A stretch of DNA of 64,000 nt from Nocardia alba NBRC 108234 (GTDB lineage Bacteria; Actinomycetota; Actinomycetes; Mycobacteriales; Mycobacteriaceae): the NCBI RefSeq assembly GCF_001612665.1, contig NZ_BDAX01000018.1, forward strand, positions 310,001-374,000, in the 5' to 3' direction. Both the position numbers and the translations under genes were made by a program. The notes under the pieces are model-generated. The model was given only the letters and a program-made list of their open reading frames with translations, ran no database searches and was not told where the DNA came from. This document shows positions 25,471 to 33,113 of this stretch, piece after piece; the first letter of the stretch is position 1; each line of letters starts with the position of its first letter.

Positions 25471-25486
25471 CCGTCACGCGTGACGG
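25471..25486. promoter_or_regulatory. 16-bp perfect palindrome between EcsC-like gene and cobG
   Basis: CCGTCACGCGTGACGG is a perfect 16-bp palindrome, followed 4 bp later by another GTCAC (25491-25495). It sits in the 248-bp gap between the divergent EcsC-like gene and cobG, 75 bp and 159 bp from their starts. It is a candidate operator for a dimeric regulator. No other feature was seen in 25397-25630. Confidence 0.45.
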
Positions 25487-25644
25487 CCTCGTCACAGCGG
25501 CGGGCCGGACAGTGGCGCGGCCGACAATGTCACCGCGGCGGTAGCGCCGACCGCGGCCTGATCGCGCGACAGCAACCGGCCGACCCCGCGAACACCGCCA
25601 CGTCGGGTTCGGGGCGCAGCGGGTGGGTCGTAGGCTTGAGCATC

Positions 25645-26931
25645 ATGACCAGGAGCGCGCCCGATTCTTGCCCAGGGGTCCTGCGGTTGCATCAAGCCGC
25701 CGACGGGCCGTTGGCGCGGATCCGCGTACCGGGCGGGCGCTTGACATCGGCACAGCTCCAGGTGTTGGCCGACGCGGCGCGCGATCTGGGCAACGGCAAC
25801 CTCGAGCTGACCTCGCGGGGCAATATCCAGCTGCGGCAGGTCCGCGACGCCTCCGAACTCGCGCAACGGCTGGGCGAGGCGGATCTGCTGCCCAGCCGGA
25901 CGCACGAGCGGGTGCGCAATATCGTGGCCTCACCACTGTCCGGGCGGGTCGGCGGGTTCGCGGACGTGCACGGGCTCGCCGTCGACCTCGACGCGGGCTT
26001 GCGCGATGATCCGGACCTGGCGCAACTGCCCGGGCGGGTGCTGTTCACCCTCGACGACGGACGCGGTGATGTGAGCACACTGCACGGTGACATCGGCATC
26101 CAGGCGGTGGGCGCCGACGAGTTCGCACTACTGCTGGCGGGCGCCGACACCGGGCTTCGGGTCACCGCCGGCGAAGCCGTCGACGTGATGCTCGACGCGG
26201 CACGCGGCTTTCTCGATCTGCGGGGATCGAGCGAATCGGGGCAGTGGCGGCTGCACGAGATCGCGGGCGGAGTCGAATCGGTGATCGAGACGCTCGACCG
26301 CTCGCCCGTCGGCGAACCTCTCGAACTCGGTGCGACGCACACTGTTCCGATCGGCTGGCTCGACCAGGAGGACGGCCTCGTCACGCTCGGCGCCGGGGTG
26401 CGGCTGGGCACGCTGTCGGCCAGGACGACCGAATTCCTCGCCGCGATCGAGCGGCCGATCTTCGTCACCCCCTGGCGCAGTCTGGTGATCACCGACCTCG
26501 ACGAGGGGCCCGCCGAGACCGTGGTGCGCGTGCTCGCGCCGATGGGTCTGATCTTCGACGCGCAATCCCCGTGGCTGCAGGTCAGCGCCTGCGCCGGACG
26601 CCCCGGCTGCGCGAAATCGCACACCGATGTCCGCGCCGACCTGGCCGCCGCTGTCGAGTCCGATCGTGTCCTGCCCGCGCTGGCGCGGGATCCGGCCGAC
26701 CGCGAGCAGCCGATCGAGAGTCCCGCTGGATCGGCCGATTCCGAGGATGCCGCCACGCCCGCCGAGCAGCGTCCGCCCCTGATCGAACTCGTCGCGGCCG
26801 AAGCGGTCACGGCAGCGGGTCGCCAGCACTGGTCGGGGTGCGAGCGTCGCTGCGGTCGCCCACGCGGGCCCGTGACCGATGTCGTCGCCACCGAGCACGG
26901 CTATCGCGTCGAGACCGACGACCCGACCTGA
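25645..26931 (+). CDS. cobG: Precorrin-3B synthase CobG
   Basis: A 428-residue CobG, the oxygen-dependent monooxygenase that makes precorrin-3B and so marks the aerobic cobalamin route. It belongs to the sulfite/nitrite-reductase family. SRGNIQLRQV is the N-terminal family motif, and the Fe-S cysteines are in SACAGRPGCAKSH and HWSGCERRCGRP. A low-complexity acidic insertion (about residues 345-385) separates the two Cys pairs. ATG 25645 follows TAGGCT (25631-25636) by 8 nt, a leaderless start. Its end overlaps the convergent ddaH gene by 31 bp. Confidence 0.93.
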   Translation: MTRSAPDSCPGVLRLHQAADGPLARIRVPGGRLTSAQLQVLADAARDLGNGNLELTSRGNIQLRQVRDASELAQRLGEADLLPSRTHERVRNIVASPLSGRVGGFADVHGLAVDLDAGLRDDPDLAQLPGRVLFTLDDGRGDVSTLHGDIGIQAVGADEFALLLAGADTGLRVTAGEAVDVMLDAARGFLDLRGSSESGQWRLHEIAGGVESVIETLDRSPVGEPLELGATHTVPIGWLDQEDGLVTLGAGVRLGTLSARTTEFLAAIERPIFVTPWRSLVITDLDEGPAETVVRVLAPMGLIFDAQSPWLQVSACAGRPGCAKSHTDVRADLAAAVESDRVLPALARDPADREQPIESPAGSADSEDAATPAEQRPPLIELVAAEAVTAAGRQHWSGCERRCGRPRGPVTDVVATEHGYRVETDDPT

Positions 26932-27800
26932 TCCGGTCGGCCCACAGTCGCGTCGCGGCGGGTGTGCAGCTCCAGCACGCAGCACTTGACGCCGCCGCCA
27001 CCCTTGCGCAGTTCGGACAGATCCAGCGGAACGGGGACGAATCCGCGCGCCCGCAACTGCGCGATGAGACCGGTGGCGCCGGGGTCGAGGAAAACGTGTT
27101 CACCATCGCTGAGCCCGTTCAGCCCGAAGCAGAGCGCGTCGTTGTCGTCGGCGAGGATCGCGTCGGGGTAGAGCGCGGTCAGTACCTCGCGCGCGGCCTG
27201 GCTGAACGCGGCCGGGTAGTAGGCCACGGTGGCGTCGTCGAGGACCATCAGCGCGGTATCGAGGTGATAGAAGCGCGGGTCGACCAGCTCGAGCGAGACC
27301 ACCGGCACGTCGAAGTACCGCTCCACCTCGGCGTGCGCCGACAGCGAACAGCGGAATCCGACGCCGGCCAGGATCCGCTGCCCGGCGAACGCGAAATCGC
27401 CCTCCCCCTCGTTGATTTCGGACGCGGCGGCCAGTGCGCGCAGTTCTCGTGCGGCGAACCACCGGTGGAACGCGGGCCCCTCGGCGGCCCGTTCGGGGTG
27501 GGCGAACCGGGCCGAGAGCGCGTGCCCACCGATCACGATGGCGCTGTTGGCGGCGAAGACCATATCCGGCAGACCGGGTTCGCCGGGCACCGTTTCCACG
27601 GTGTGGCCGTGCGCTTCCAGGGTCGCGCGCAGGATTTCCCACTGGGCGAGCGCACGCGCCCGGTCGACCGGGGCGGCCGGATCCATCCAGGGGTTGATCG
27701 CGTAGGTGACCTCGAAATGGTCGGGGCGGCACAGCACGTAGCGGCGCGCGGAGGCGGTCCGCGTGGGTGCGTGGACACGAAGTGGGCTGGCGGCGGTCAT
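26901..27800 (-). CDS. ddaH: Dimethylarginine dimethylaminohydrolase
   Basis: A 299-residue amidinotransferase-fold enzyme of the DDAH family, which hydrolyses N-omega-methylated arginines to citrulline and methylamines. It has LCRPDHFEVTYAINPWMD, PDMVFAANSA, the catalytic His in FYHLDTALMVL and the catalytic Cys in KGGGGVKCCVLELHTRR near the C-terminus. ATG 27800 has an AGGAG Shine-Dalgarno 5 nt upstream. It is divergent from an Lrp-type regulator, an arrangement I recall for the M. tuberculosis homologues, where it lies away from the cob genes. The pair therefore appears inserted between cobG and cobH. Confidence 0.88.
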   Translation of the reverse strand: MTAASPLRVHAPTRTASARRYVLCRPDHFEVTYAINPWMDPAAPVDRARALAQWEILRATLEAHGHTVETVPGEPGLPDMVFAANSAIVIGGHALSARFAHPERAAEGPAFHRWFAARELRALAAASEINEGEGDFAFAGQRILAGVGFRCSLSAHAEVERYFDVPVVSLELVDPRFYHLDTALMVLDDATVAYYPAAFSQAAREVLTALYPDAILADDNDALCFGLNGLSDGEHVFLDPGATGLIAQLRARGFVPVPLDLSELRKGGGGVKCCVLELHTRRDATVGRPDQVGSSVSTR

Positions 27801-27875
27801 CAGGACTCCTGGCGGCGACGCGGACGGTTTCACCGACCGTAATCGCCGTCGCGTTGCACACGGAACATCGATTCA

Positions 27876-27895
27876 TTGTGCATTTCGGTGCAAAG
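27876..27895. promoter_or_regulatory. Candidate Lrp/AsnC binding site
   Basis: TTGTGCA (27876-27882) and TGCAAAG (27889-27895) are imperfect inverted arms around TTTCGG, inside a locally AT-rich stretch with outer GATTC/GAATC arms. It lies between the divergent ddaH and Lrp-type genes, where such regulators usually bind. Confidence 0.4.
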
Positions 27896-27930
27896 ATGGG
27901 GAATCATTGCGCGCGCGGCGAAGGAGCGAC

Positions 27931-28368
27931 ATGGACGACATCGATCGGCGAATTCTCGCGGAGCTGCTCGTTCACGCCCGCGCCTCGTTCCAGGAGATCG
28001 GTTCGGTGGTCGGATTGTCCGCGCCCGCGGTGAAGCGGCGGGTGGACAAAATGGTGCAGAGCGGGCAGATCACCGGATTCACCGCGCAGGTCAACCCGGC
28101 CGCGCTGGGCTGGAAGACCGAGGCCTACGTCGAGGTCTACTACCGCGACAACATCTCCCCCGCCGAGCTGCGCCGCACCCTCGAACCGATTCCGCAGATC
28201 GTCGGGGTGTGGACAATCGCGGGCGAGGCCGACGCGCTCGTGCATGTGATGGCCACCGATATGGCCGAGATCGAGGTGACGGTCGAACGGATCAGGGAGA
28301 ACGCGCGCGTCGGGCGCACTCGCAGCTCGCTGGTGATGTCGCGCATTCTCGAACGCCCCCGTACCTGA
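27931..28368 (+). CDS. Lrp/AsnC-family regulator
   Basis: A 145-residue Lrp/AsnC protein. The N-terminal helix-turn-helix is DIDRRILAELLVHARASFQEIG and the following recognition helix VGLSAPAVKRRVDKM; the C-terminal RAM domain (about residues 65-140) should bind an amino acid and build an octamer. ATG 27931 has AAGGAG 5 nt upstream. It is divergent from ddaH, so arginine or methylarginine is a reasonable guess for the effector. cobH follows after 43 bp on the same strand but has its own -10 box. Confidence 0.9.
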   Translation: MDDIDRRILAELLVHARASFQEIGSVVGLSAPAVKRRVDKMVQSGQITGFTAQVNPAALGWKTEAYVEVYYRDNISPAELRRTLEPIPQIVGVWTIAGEADALVHVMATDMAEIEVTVERIRENARVGRTRSSLVMSRILERPRT

Positions 28369-28411
28369 GCCGCCGGACACCACGTCAGACACAGGTTCTA
28401 GGGTTGTCGCC

Positions 28412-29047
28412 ATGTCCGATGTGCGTGCCAGCTACCTCACCGACGGGGCCGAGATCTATCGGCGCTCGTTCGCGACGATCCGCGCCGAGGCGGATCTCGC
28501 CGGTTTCCCCACCGACGTGGAACGGGTGGCGGTGCGGATGATCCACGGCTGCGGGCAGGTCGACCTGGCCCCCGACATCGCCTTCTCCCCCGGCGTGGTC
28601 GCCGCCGCGCGCGCCGCGCTGCACGCGGGCAAACCGATCGTCTGCGATGCCAACATGGTCGCCTCTGGGGTGACCCGCAAGCGACTGCCTGCCGACAACG
28701 CGGTGCTGTGCAACCTCACCGACCCGCGCGTGCCCGAACTGGCCGCGCGACTGGGCAATACCCGCTCGGTGGCGGCACTGGACCTGCTGCGCGACCAGCT
28801 CGACGGCGCGGTGGTGGCCATCGGCAACGCACCGACCGCGCTGTTCCACCTGCTCGACATGCTCGACGCCGGTGCACCACGCCCCGCCGCGATCATCGGT
28901 ATCCCGGTGGGGTTCATCGGCGCCGCCGAATCCAAGCAGGCGCTGATCGACTTCGGCGGAATCGAGTATCTGACCGTCCGCGGCAGGCGGGGCGGCAGCG
29001 CGATCACCGCGTCGGCACTGAATGCGATTGCGAGCGAACAGGAATGA
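28412..29047 (+). CDS. cobH: Precorrin-8X methylmutase CobH
   Basis: A 211-residue CobH/CbiC that moves the methyl group from C-11 to C-12 to give hydrogenobyrinic acid. Conserved segments are VAVRMIHGCGQVDLAPDIAF (catalytic His), PIVCDANMVASG and IIGIPVGFIGAAESK. ATG 28412 follows TAGGGT (28399-28404) by 7 nt, so cobH has a probable leaderless promoter although the Lrp-type gene lies 43 bp upstream. Its stop overlaps the cobIJ start (ATGA). Confidence 0.95.
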   Translation: MSDVRASYLTDGAEIYRRSFATIRAEADLAGFPTDVERVAVRMIHGCGQVDLAPDIAFSPGVVAAARAALHAGKPIVCDANMVASGVTRKRLPADNAVLCNLTDPRVPELAARLGNTRSVAALDLLRDQLDGAVVAIGNAPTALFHLLDMLDAGAPRPAAIIGIPVGFIGAAESKQALIDFGGIEYLTVRGRRGGSAITASALNAIASEQE

Positions 29048-30684
29048 GCGAGATCAGCACCGGCAAGCTGTGGGGTATCGGCCTGGGTCCCGGCGATCCG
29101 GAACTGGTGACGGTGAAGGCCGCCCGGCTCATCGCCGAAGCCGATGTGGTGGCGTTCCACAGCGCCAAGCACGGCCGCAGCATCTCCCGCGCCATCGCCG
29201 AACCGTATCTGCGCCCCGGCCAGATCGAGGAGCATCTCGTCTACCCGGTGACCGTGGAGACCACCGATCATCCCGGCGGCTACCAGGGCGCGATCGACGA
29301 GTTCTACGAGCAGGCGGCGCAGCGGCTGGCCGCCCACCTGGCCGCCGGGCGCACCGTCGCGCTGCTCGCCGCGGGCGATCCGCTGTTCTACTCCTCCTAC
29401 ATGCACATGCACCGGCGGCTGGCCGACCGCTTCGACGCCGAGATCGTCCCCGGCATCACCTCGGTCAGCGCGGCTTCCGCGGCGCTGGGAACCCCCCTCG
29501 TCGAAGGCGAGCAGGTGTTGACGGTGCTGCCCGGGACCATGCCCGTCGACCAGCTCACCGAGCGCCTTCGGACCACCGACGCGGCCGCGATCATGAAGCT
29601 GGGCCGCACCTATCCCGGTGTGCGCCGAGCACTCTCGGAGTCGGGCAGGCTCGCCGACGCCTATTACGTGGAACGCGCCAGCAGCACCCGCGAGCGTGTG
29701 CTGGCCGCCGCCGATGTCGACGATGCCGAGGTGCCCTACTTCGCCATCACCCTGGTGCCCGGTCCGAAGCCGACCACCCCGATCCGGGCCCGTTCCGCTG
29801 CCGACGCGCCCTCGATCGACCGGTCGACGGCTGGATCCGACCGGCTCACCGCCACCCCACCGCGCCCGGCCACGCCGACGCACGCGGGCGAGTCCGTGCT
29901 GTCGCAGGCGCCCGAATCCGATGGCGCGCCAGGCGAAGTCGTCGTCGTCGGCCTCGGCCCCGGCGATGCCGCGTGGACTACCCCGCAGGTCAGCGAGGCG
30001 CTGGCCGCGGCAACCGATCTGGTCGGGTACACCACCTATATCGACCGGGTGCCCCAGCGGGCAGGCCAGCAGCGGCACGCCAGTGACAACAAGGTCGAGT
30101 CCGAGCGGGCCGCGATGGCGCTGGACCTGGCCAAGCGGGGCGCGCGCGTCGCGGTGGTGTCCTCGGGTGATCCGGGTGTCTTCGCGATGGCCGCCGCGGT
30201 TCTCGAGGTGTCCGCCGAACCACAGTTCCAAGATGTCGCGGTGCGGGTGCTGCCAGGGCTCACCGCCGCCAACGCGGTGGCGAGCCGGGTCGGCGCGCCA
30301 CTGGGCCACGACTACGCGATGATCTCGCTGTCGGACCGGCTCAAGCCGTGGGATGTCGTCGCACAACGCCTGTCGGCGGTCGCCGCGGCCGATATGGCCA
30401 TCGCGATCTACAACCCGGCTTCCTCACAGCGCCGCTGGCAGGTCGGCGCCATGCGTGAGCTCCTGCTCGAACACCGCCCGCCGCGCACGCCGGTGGTGCT
30501 GGGTCGCGATGTCGGCGGGCCGACCGAATCCGTCCGGGTGACCACGCTCGGTGAGCTCGATCCCGACGAGGTCGACATGCGCACCCTGCTGATCATCGGA
30601 TCCTCCACCACCACCACCTTCGACACGCCGGAGGGCACCCGCGTTTTCACTTCGCGCAGGTACGGGTCGGTGCCGAGCCGGTAG
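29044..30684 (+). CDS. cobIJ: Fused precorrin-2 C20- and precorrin-3B C17-methyltransferase CobIJ
   Basis: A 546-residue protein with two SAM-dependent tetrapyrrole methylase domains. The CobI part (about residues 8-245) has GIGLGPGDPELVTVKA and the GDPLFYSS loop. The CobJ part (about 298-540) has VGLGPGDAAWTTPQ, SSGDPGVFAMA and the C-terminal LIIGSSTT. They are joined by a Pro/Ser/Thr-rich linker of about 50 residues. The fusion also occurs in mycobacteria. ATG 29044 overlaps the cobH stop by 4 nt. Confidence 0.94.
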   Translation: MSEISTGKLWGIGLGPGDPELVTVKAARLIAEADVVAFHSAKHGRSISRAIAEPYLRPGQIEEHLVYPVTVETTDHPGGYQGAIDEFYEQAAQRLAAHLAAGRTVALLAAGDPLFYSSYMHMHRRLADRFDAEIVPGITSVSAASAALGTPLVEGEQVLTVLPGTMPVDQLTERLRTTDAAAIMKLGRTYPGVRRALSESGRLADAYYVERASSTRERVLAAADVDDAEVPYFAITLVPGPKPTTPIRARSAADAPSIDRSTAGSDRLTATPPRPATPTHAGESVLSQAPESDGAPGEVVVVGLGPGDAAWTTPQVSEALAAATDLVGYTTYIDRVPQRAGQQRHASDNKVESERAAMALDLAKRGARVAVVSSGDPGVFAMAAAVLEVSAEPQFQDVAVRVLPGLTAANAVASRVGAPLGHDYAMISLSDRLKPWDVVAQRLSAVAAADMAIAIYNPASSQRRWQVGAMRELLLEHRPPRTPVVLGRDVGGPTESVRVTTLGELDPDEVDMRTLLIIGSSTTTTFDTPEGTRVFTSRRYGSVPSR

Positions 30685-30740
30685 CTCGCGCCAAGCAGTA
30701 AGAAAACCGCACGGTCGGTACCGCGCATGACCCGCGCCGA

Positions 30741-30802
30741 GCGGTCGTCCGGATCGACACGACCGGCGATCGCGGCGACCCCGCGGCCGACCGGACGACC
30801 GC
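30741..30802. terminator. 12-bp-arm hairpin downstream of cobIJ
   Basis: GCGGTCGTCCGG (30741-30752) and CCGGACGACCGC (30791-30802) are perfect arms with a 38-nt interior, and the flanks CGCCGAG can add pairs. It starts 56 bp after the cobIJ stop and could end that transcript. A second small hairpin, GCGCGGG-TTCA-CCCGCGC, lies at 30868-30885. Nothing coding is supported in 30685-30962. Confidence 0.4.
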
Positions 30803-30962
30803 GCTCCTCGGCGACCGCGATGGTCGGCGAGGCCCCGGCGATCCGCGCCCACGATGGCACACTGGTTGCGCGGGTTCACCCGCGCGCACAACAGCGTGAC
30901 AGCTCGTTTCCTGGTTCGATTCCCCAACGCGTCCCACGAGGACGATGAAAGGACTCACCACG

Positions 30963-31454
30963 ATGAGAGTTCAGCACCACGCACACCACGCCCTCCCCAC
31001 CCGACTGCGGCGCGGCCTCACGGTCGGCCTGATCGCCGCCGCCATGGCGGTCCCCGTCGCGGGAATCGCCTCGGCCGACCCGCCGGCCGCGTCCCCGGCA
31101 CCCGGCGCGATCGAGGCACCCGCGGCACCCGAAGCACCCACGGCTCCGGGAGCACCCGAGCAGCCCGCGGCACCGGCATCGCCGGGTCTGCCCGGCCGGC
31201 CCGAGGCTCCCCTCGCCGACAGCGCCACCAGCATCACGCTGCTGGTGGACGGCGGCGCGAGCGAGGCCGTCTCGGTCAGCATCGACAGCACGGCTACGGT
31301 CGAGGATTTGAAGGACCTCATCCAGGAACAGACCGGGGTCCCGGCGGCCGACCAGCAGCTCGCCACCGCGAGCGAGGTCGAGCTGGTGGACTCGCGGACC
31401 CTGGCGTCCTATGAGCTCACCGACGGCGACACCGTGATCCTCGCGGTGGCCTGA
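30963..31454 (+). CDS. Secreted protein with a C-terminal ubiquitin-like domain
   Basis: A 163-residue exported protein. Residues 1-38 are a Sec signal peptide ending ASA before DPP. Residues 39-89 are an Ala/Pro-rich, disordered linker. Residues 90-163 align along their whole length with ubiquitin: TVEDLKDLIQEQTGVP matches the ubiquitin helix (TIENVKAKIQDKEGIP), DQQL matches its QQRL, and DSRTLASYELTDGDTVILAV matches its C-terminal strands. The chain ends in AVA, with no diglycine tail, so conjugation is not expected. ATG 30963 is 9 nt after AAAGGA; ATG 30945 is an alternative. The role is unknown; a cell-envelope beta-grasp adaptor is one option. Confidence 0.82.
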   Translation: MRVQHHAHHALPTRLRRGLTVGLIAAAMAVPVAGIASADPPAASPAPGAIEAPAAPEAPTAPGAPEQPAAPASPGLPGRPEAPLADSATSITLLVDGGASEAVSVSIDSTATVEDLKDLIQEQTGVPAADQQLATASEVELVDSRTLASYELTDGDTVILAVA

Positions 31455-31472
31455 GCCCGACGGGTAGCTCGA

Positions 31473-31511
31473 TGCGGCGGTGGCGCTCAGCGCGCGAGCG
31501 TCATCGCCGCA
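31473..31511. terminator. Stem-loop after the ubiquitin-like gene
   Basis: TGCGGCG (31473-31479) pairs with CGCCGCA (31505-31511) and CGCTC (31484-31488) with GAGCG (31496-31500), with an internal loop between. It begins 19 bp after the stop codon and is a likely terminator, again without a U-tract. Confidence 0.5.
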
Positions 31512-31572
31512 CCCCGGTCTGGCGAACGCGCCGCAACACAGGCACTATTGGCGGACCGCGCACCCCGGCGTA

Positions 31573-31591
31573 ACATTCCACTTAGGAATGT
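31573..31591. promoter_or_regulatory. 19-bp perfect inverted repeat, PadR operator candidate
   Basis: ACATTCCACTTAGGAATGT has perfect 7-bp arms around a 5-bp spacer and lies 20 bp upstream of the PadR start. PadR proteins commonly bind ACAT/ATGT-type dyads in their own promoters, so autorepression is likely. Confidence 0.65.
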
Positions 31592-31611
31592 AGTTCGAAG
31601 GGAGTTGACCG

Positions 31612-32154
31612 TTGACCGACACCGCGACTCGACGCCGCCCGCTGAACTCCACCGCGGCCTCGCTACTCGGGTTCCTCCACGAGGGCCCGAAGTCCGGCTG
31701 GGATCTGGCCACACAGGCCCAGCTACGCATCGGCGACTTCTGGACCATCACCCAGAGCCAGGTCTATCGAGAGCTGTCCACAATGGATACCGCGGGCCTG
31801 GTGACCAAGGGTGAACGCGGCGCCAGGGAACGCATTCCCTACCGGATCACCGACATCGGGCGCGAGGCCTTCGCCGAGTGGATCGGGCGCGACCCGGGCG
31901 TCGAGACGATCCGCGTGCCACTGCTGCTCACGCTCTCCTTCGGCGAGCACCTCGATCCCGCGCATCGCGATCGGATCATCGCCGCCAACAAGAACATTCA
32001 TCAGGATCGCCTCGACCGATATCTCGACGAGGACGAAACCGCCCTGGCACCGCACCAGCGGGCGACCCTCGAATTCGGCATCGCCTACGAACGCGCGGTC
32101 CTGCACTGGTTCGACCAGCTCCCGACGATCTTCACACCACCGAGCCCGCGCTGA
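31612..32154 (+). CDS. PadR-family regulator
   Basis: A 180-residue PadR protein with the N-terminal winged helix (STAASLLGFLHEGPKSGWDL, QSQVYRELSTMDTAGLV) and the C-terminal helical dimerisation part of the Vir/AphA type (about residues 95-175). The start is TTG 31612, with GAAGGGAG about 7 nt upstream; no ATG or GTG gives a complete winged helix. The perfect dyad upstream suggests autoregulation. No transporter or phenolic-acid gene is adjacent, so the target is unclear. Confidence 0.85.
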   Translation: MTDTATRRRPLNSTAASLLGFLHEGPKSGWDLATQAQLRIGDFWTITQSQVYRELSTMDTAGLVTKGERGARERIPYRITDIGREAFAEWIGRDPGVETIRVPLLLTLSFGEHLDPAHRDRIIAANKNIHQDRLDRYLDEDETALAPHQRATLEFGIAYERAVLHWFDQLPTIFTPPSPR

Positions 32155-32173
32155 CGGCACTCGGCCACCGGGG

Positions 32174-32926
32174 TCAGCGCACCCGGTGCGGCGCGGATTC
32201 GCGCAGCCACCGCACCGCGGCGCCGACATCGGCCACGGTCACCGCACCCTCGGGCAGCGGCGGCCGGTCGATCATGATCACCGGCAGTCCCGCGGTGCGG
32301 GCCGCGAAGATCTTCGCCTCGGTCTGTTCACCGCCGCTGTTCTTCGTGACCAGCACGTCGATGCGATGACGCGACATCAGCACGAGTTCCTCGTCGAACG
32401 TGAACGGCCCACGCGCCAGCAACAGTTTGGCGCGCGGCGGGAGCGGGACGTCGGGGGCGTCGATGGAGCGGATGACGAAACCATGGCCCGTACAGCCGAC
32501 GAACGCGCCGACGCCCTGACGGCCGATGGTCAGCAGGACTTGCTTGTCGCGCGCGGTCAGGGCCGCGGCCGCCGCGGTGAGATCGGGCACGCGGGTCCAC
32601 AGATCTCCGCACCGCTGCACCCACTCGGGGCGGCGCAGATGCAGCGCCGGGATGTCGAGCTCGGCCGCGGCGGTGGCGGCGTGCGCGCTCACCCGCGCGG
32701 CGAAGGGATGGGTCGCGTCCACGACAGCATCGATCGCGTTCTCGCGCAGCCACATTCGGAGGCCCTCGACGCCACCGAACCCACCCACGCGGACCGCACC
32801 GACCGGCAACCGCGGATTGGCGACTCGACCGGCGAGGGAGGACACGATATCGAGTCCACGCTCACCCGACGCTCTGCGCGCCAACTCCCTGGCTTCGCCG
32901 GTGCCACCGAGGATCAGAACTCTCAG
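32174..32926 (-). CDS. cobK: Precorrin-6A reductase CobK with a CTG start
   Basis: A 250-residue CobK/CbiJ that reduces precorrin-6A with NADPH. The Rossmann start LRVLILGGTGEARELARR is upstream of every ATG, GTG or TTG in frame: the first TTG (32884) would delete the GGTGEA loop, and the frame is closed 18 bp upstream by TGA. CTG 32926 lies 5 nt after GGAGGG and begins exactly where CobK proteins begin, so initiation at CTG is the best reading. Other motifs are VVDATHPFAA and RPEW. It overlaps a 19-codon upstream ORF by CTGA, so it may rely on coupling. Confidence 0.87.
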   Translation of the reverse strand: MRVLILGGTGEARELARRASGERGLDIVSSLAGRVANPRLPVGAVRVGGFGGVEGLRMWLRENAIDAVVDATHPFAARVSAHAATAAAELDIPALHLRRPEWVQRCGDLWTRVPDLTAAAAALTARDKQVLLTIGRQGVGAFVGCTGHGFVIRSIDAPDVPLPPRAKLLLARGPFTFDEELVLMSRHRIDVLVTKNSGGEQTEAKIFAARTAGLPVIMIDRPPLPEGAVTVADVGAAVRWLRESAPHRVR

Positions 32927-32982
32927 GACAGCCCTCCGCGATCATCGACACCGGCATCACCATCGAACTTCGAGTACTTCAT
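32923..32982 (-). CDS. 19-residue ORF coupled to cobK
   Basis: MKYSKFDGDAGVDDRGGLS is preceded by GGAGAG 4 nt before its ATG, and its stop overlaps the cobK CTG start (CTGA). An in-frame upstream ATG (32994) would give 23 residues. I know no homologue. It may serve only to bring ribosomes to the non-standard cobK start, or it may be what is left of a gene between cobL and cobK, where mycobacteria carry cobM. Confidence 0.45.
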   Translation of the reverse strand: MKYSKFDGDAGVDDRGGLS

Positions 32983-33113
32983 GTAACTCTCCATCGTGGA
33001 AACCGAACCGGGGGGATTACCCGGAACGGCAACGACCCTACCCCCGAGCCGTGGGTTCTACACGTCCGGTCCGAAATTCTTACGGCGCGCGGACCCTGTG
33101 AGAACGGATTCAT

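Noticed and set aside
30910..30935. tRNA-like T-arm (GGTTCGATTCCC) downstream of cobIJ
   Set aside because: The flanking bases do not form a 5-bp T-stem, and no acceptor, D-arm or anticodon arm can be built upstream.
30727..30948. Small Arg/Ser-rich plus-strand frame between cobIJ and the ubiquitin-like gene
   Set aside because: Composition typical of high-GC non-coding frames, no ribosome site, and it overlaps an inverted repeat.
32884..32884. TTG 32884 as the cobK start
   Set aside because: It would remove the glycine-rich nucleotide loop of the Rossmann fold and has no Shine-Dalgarno.
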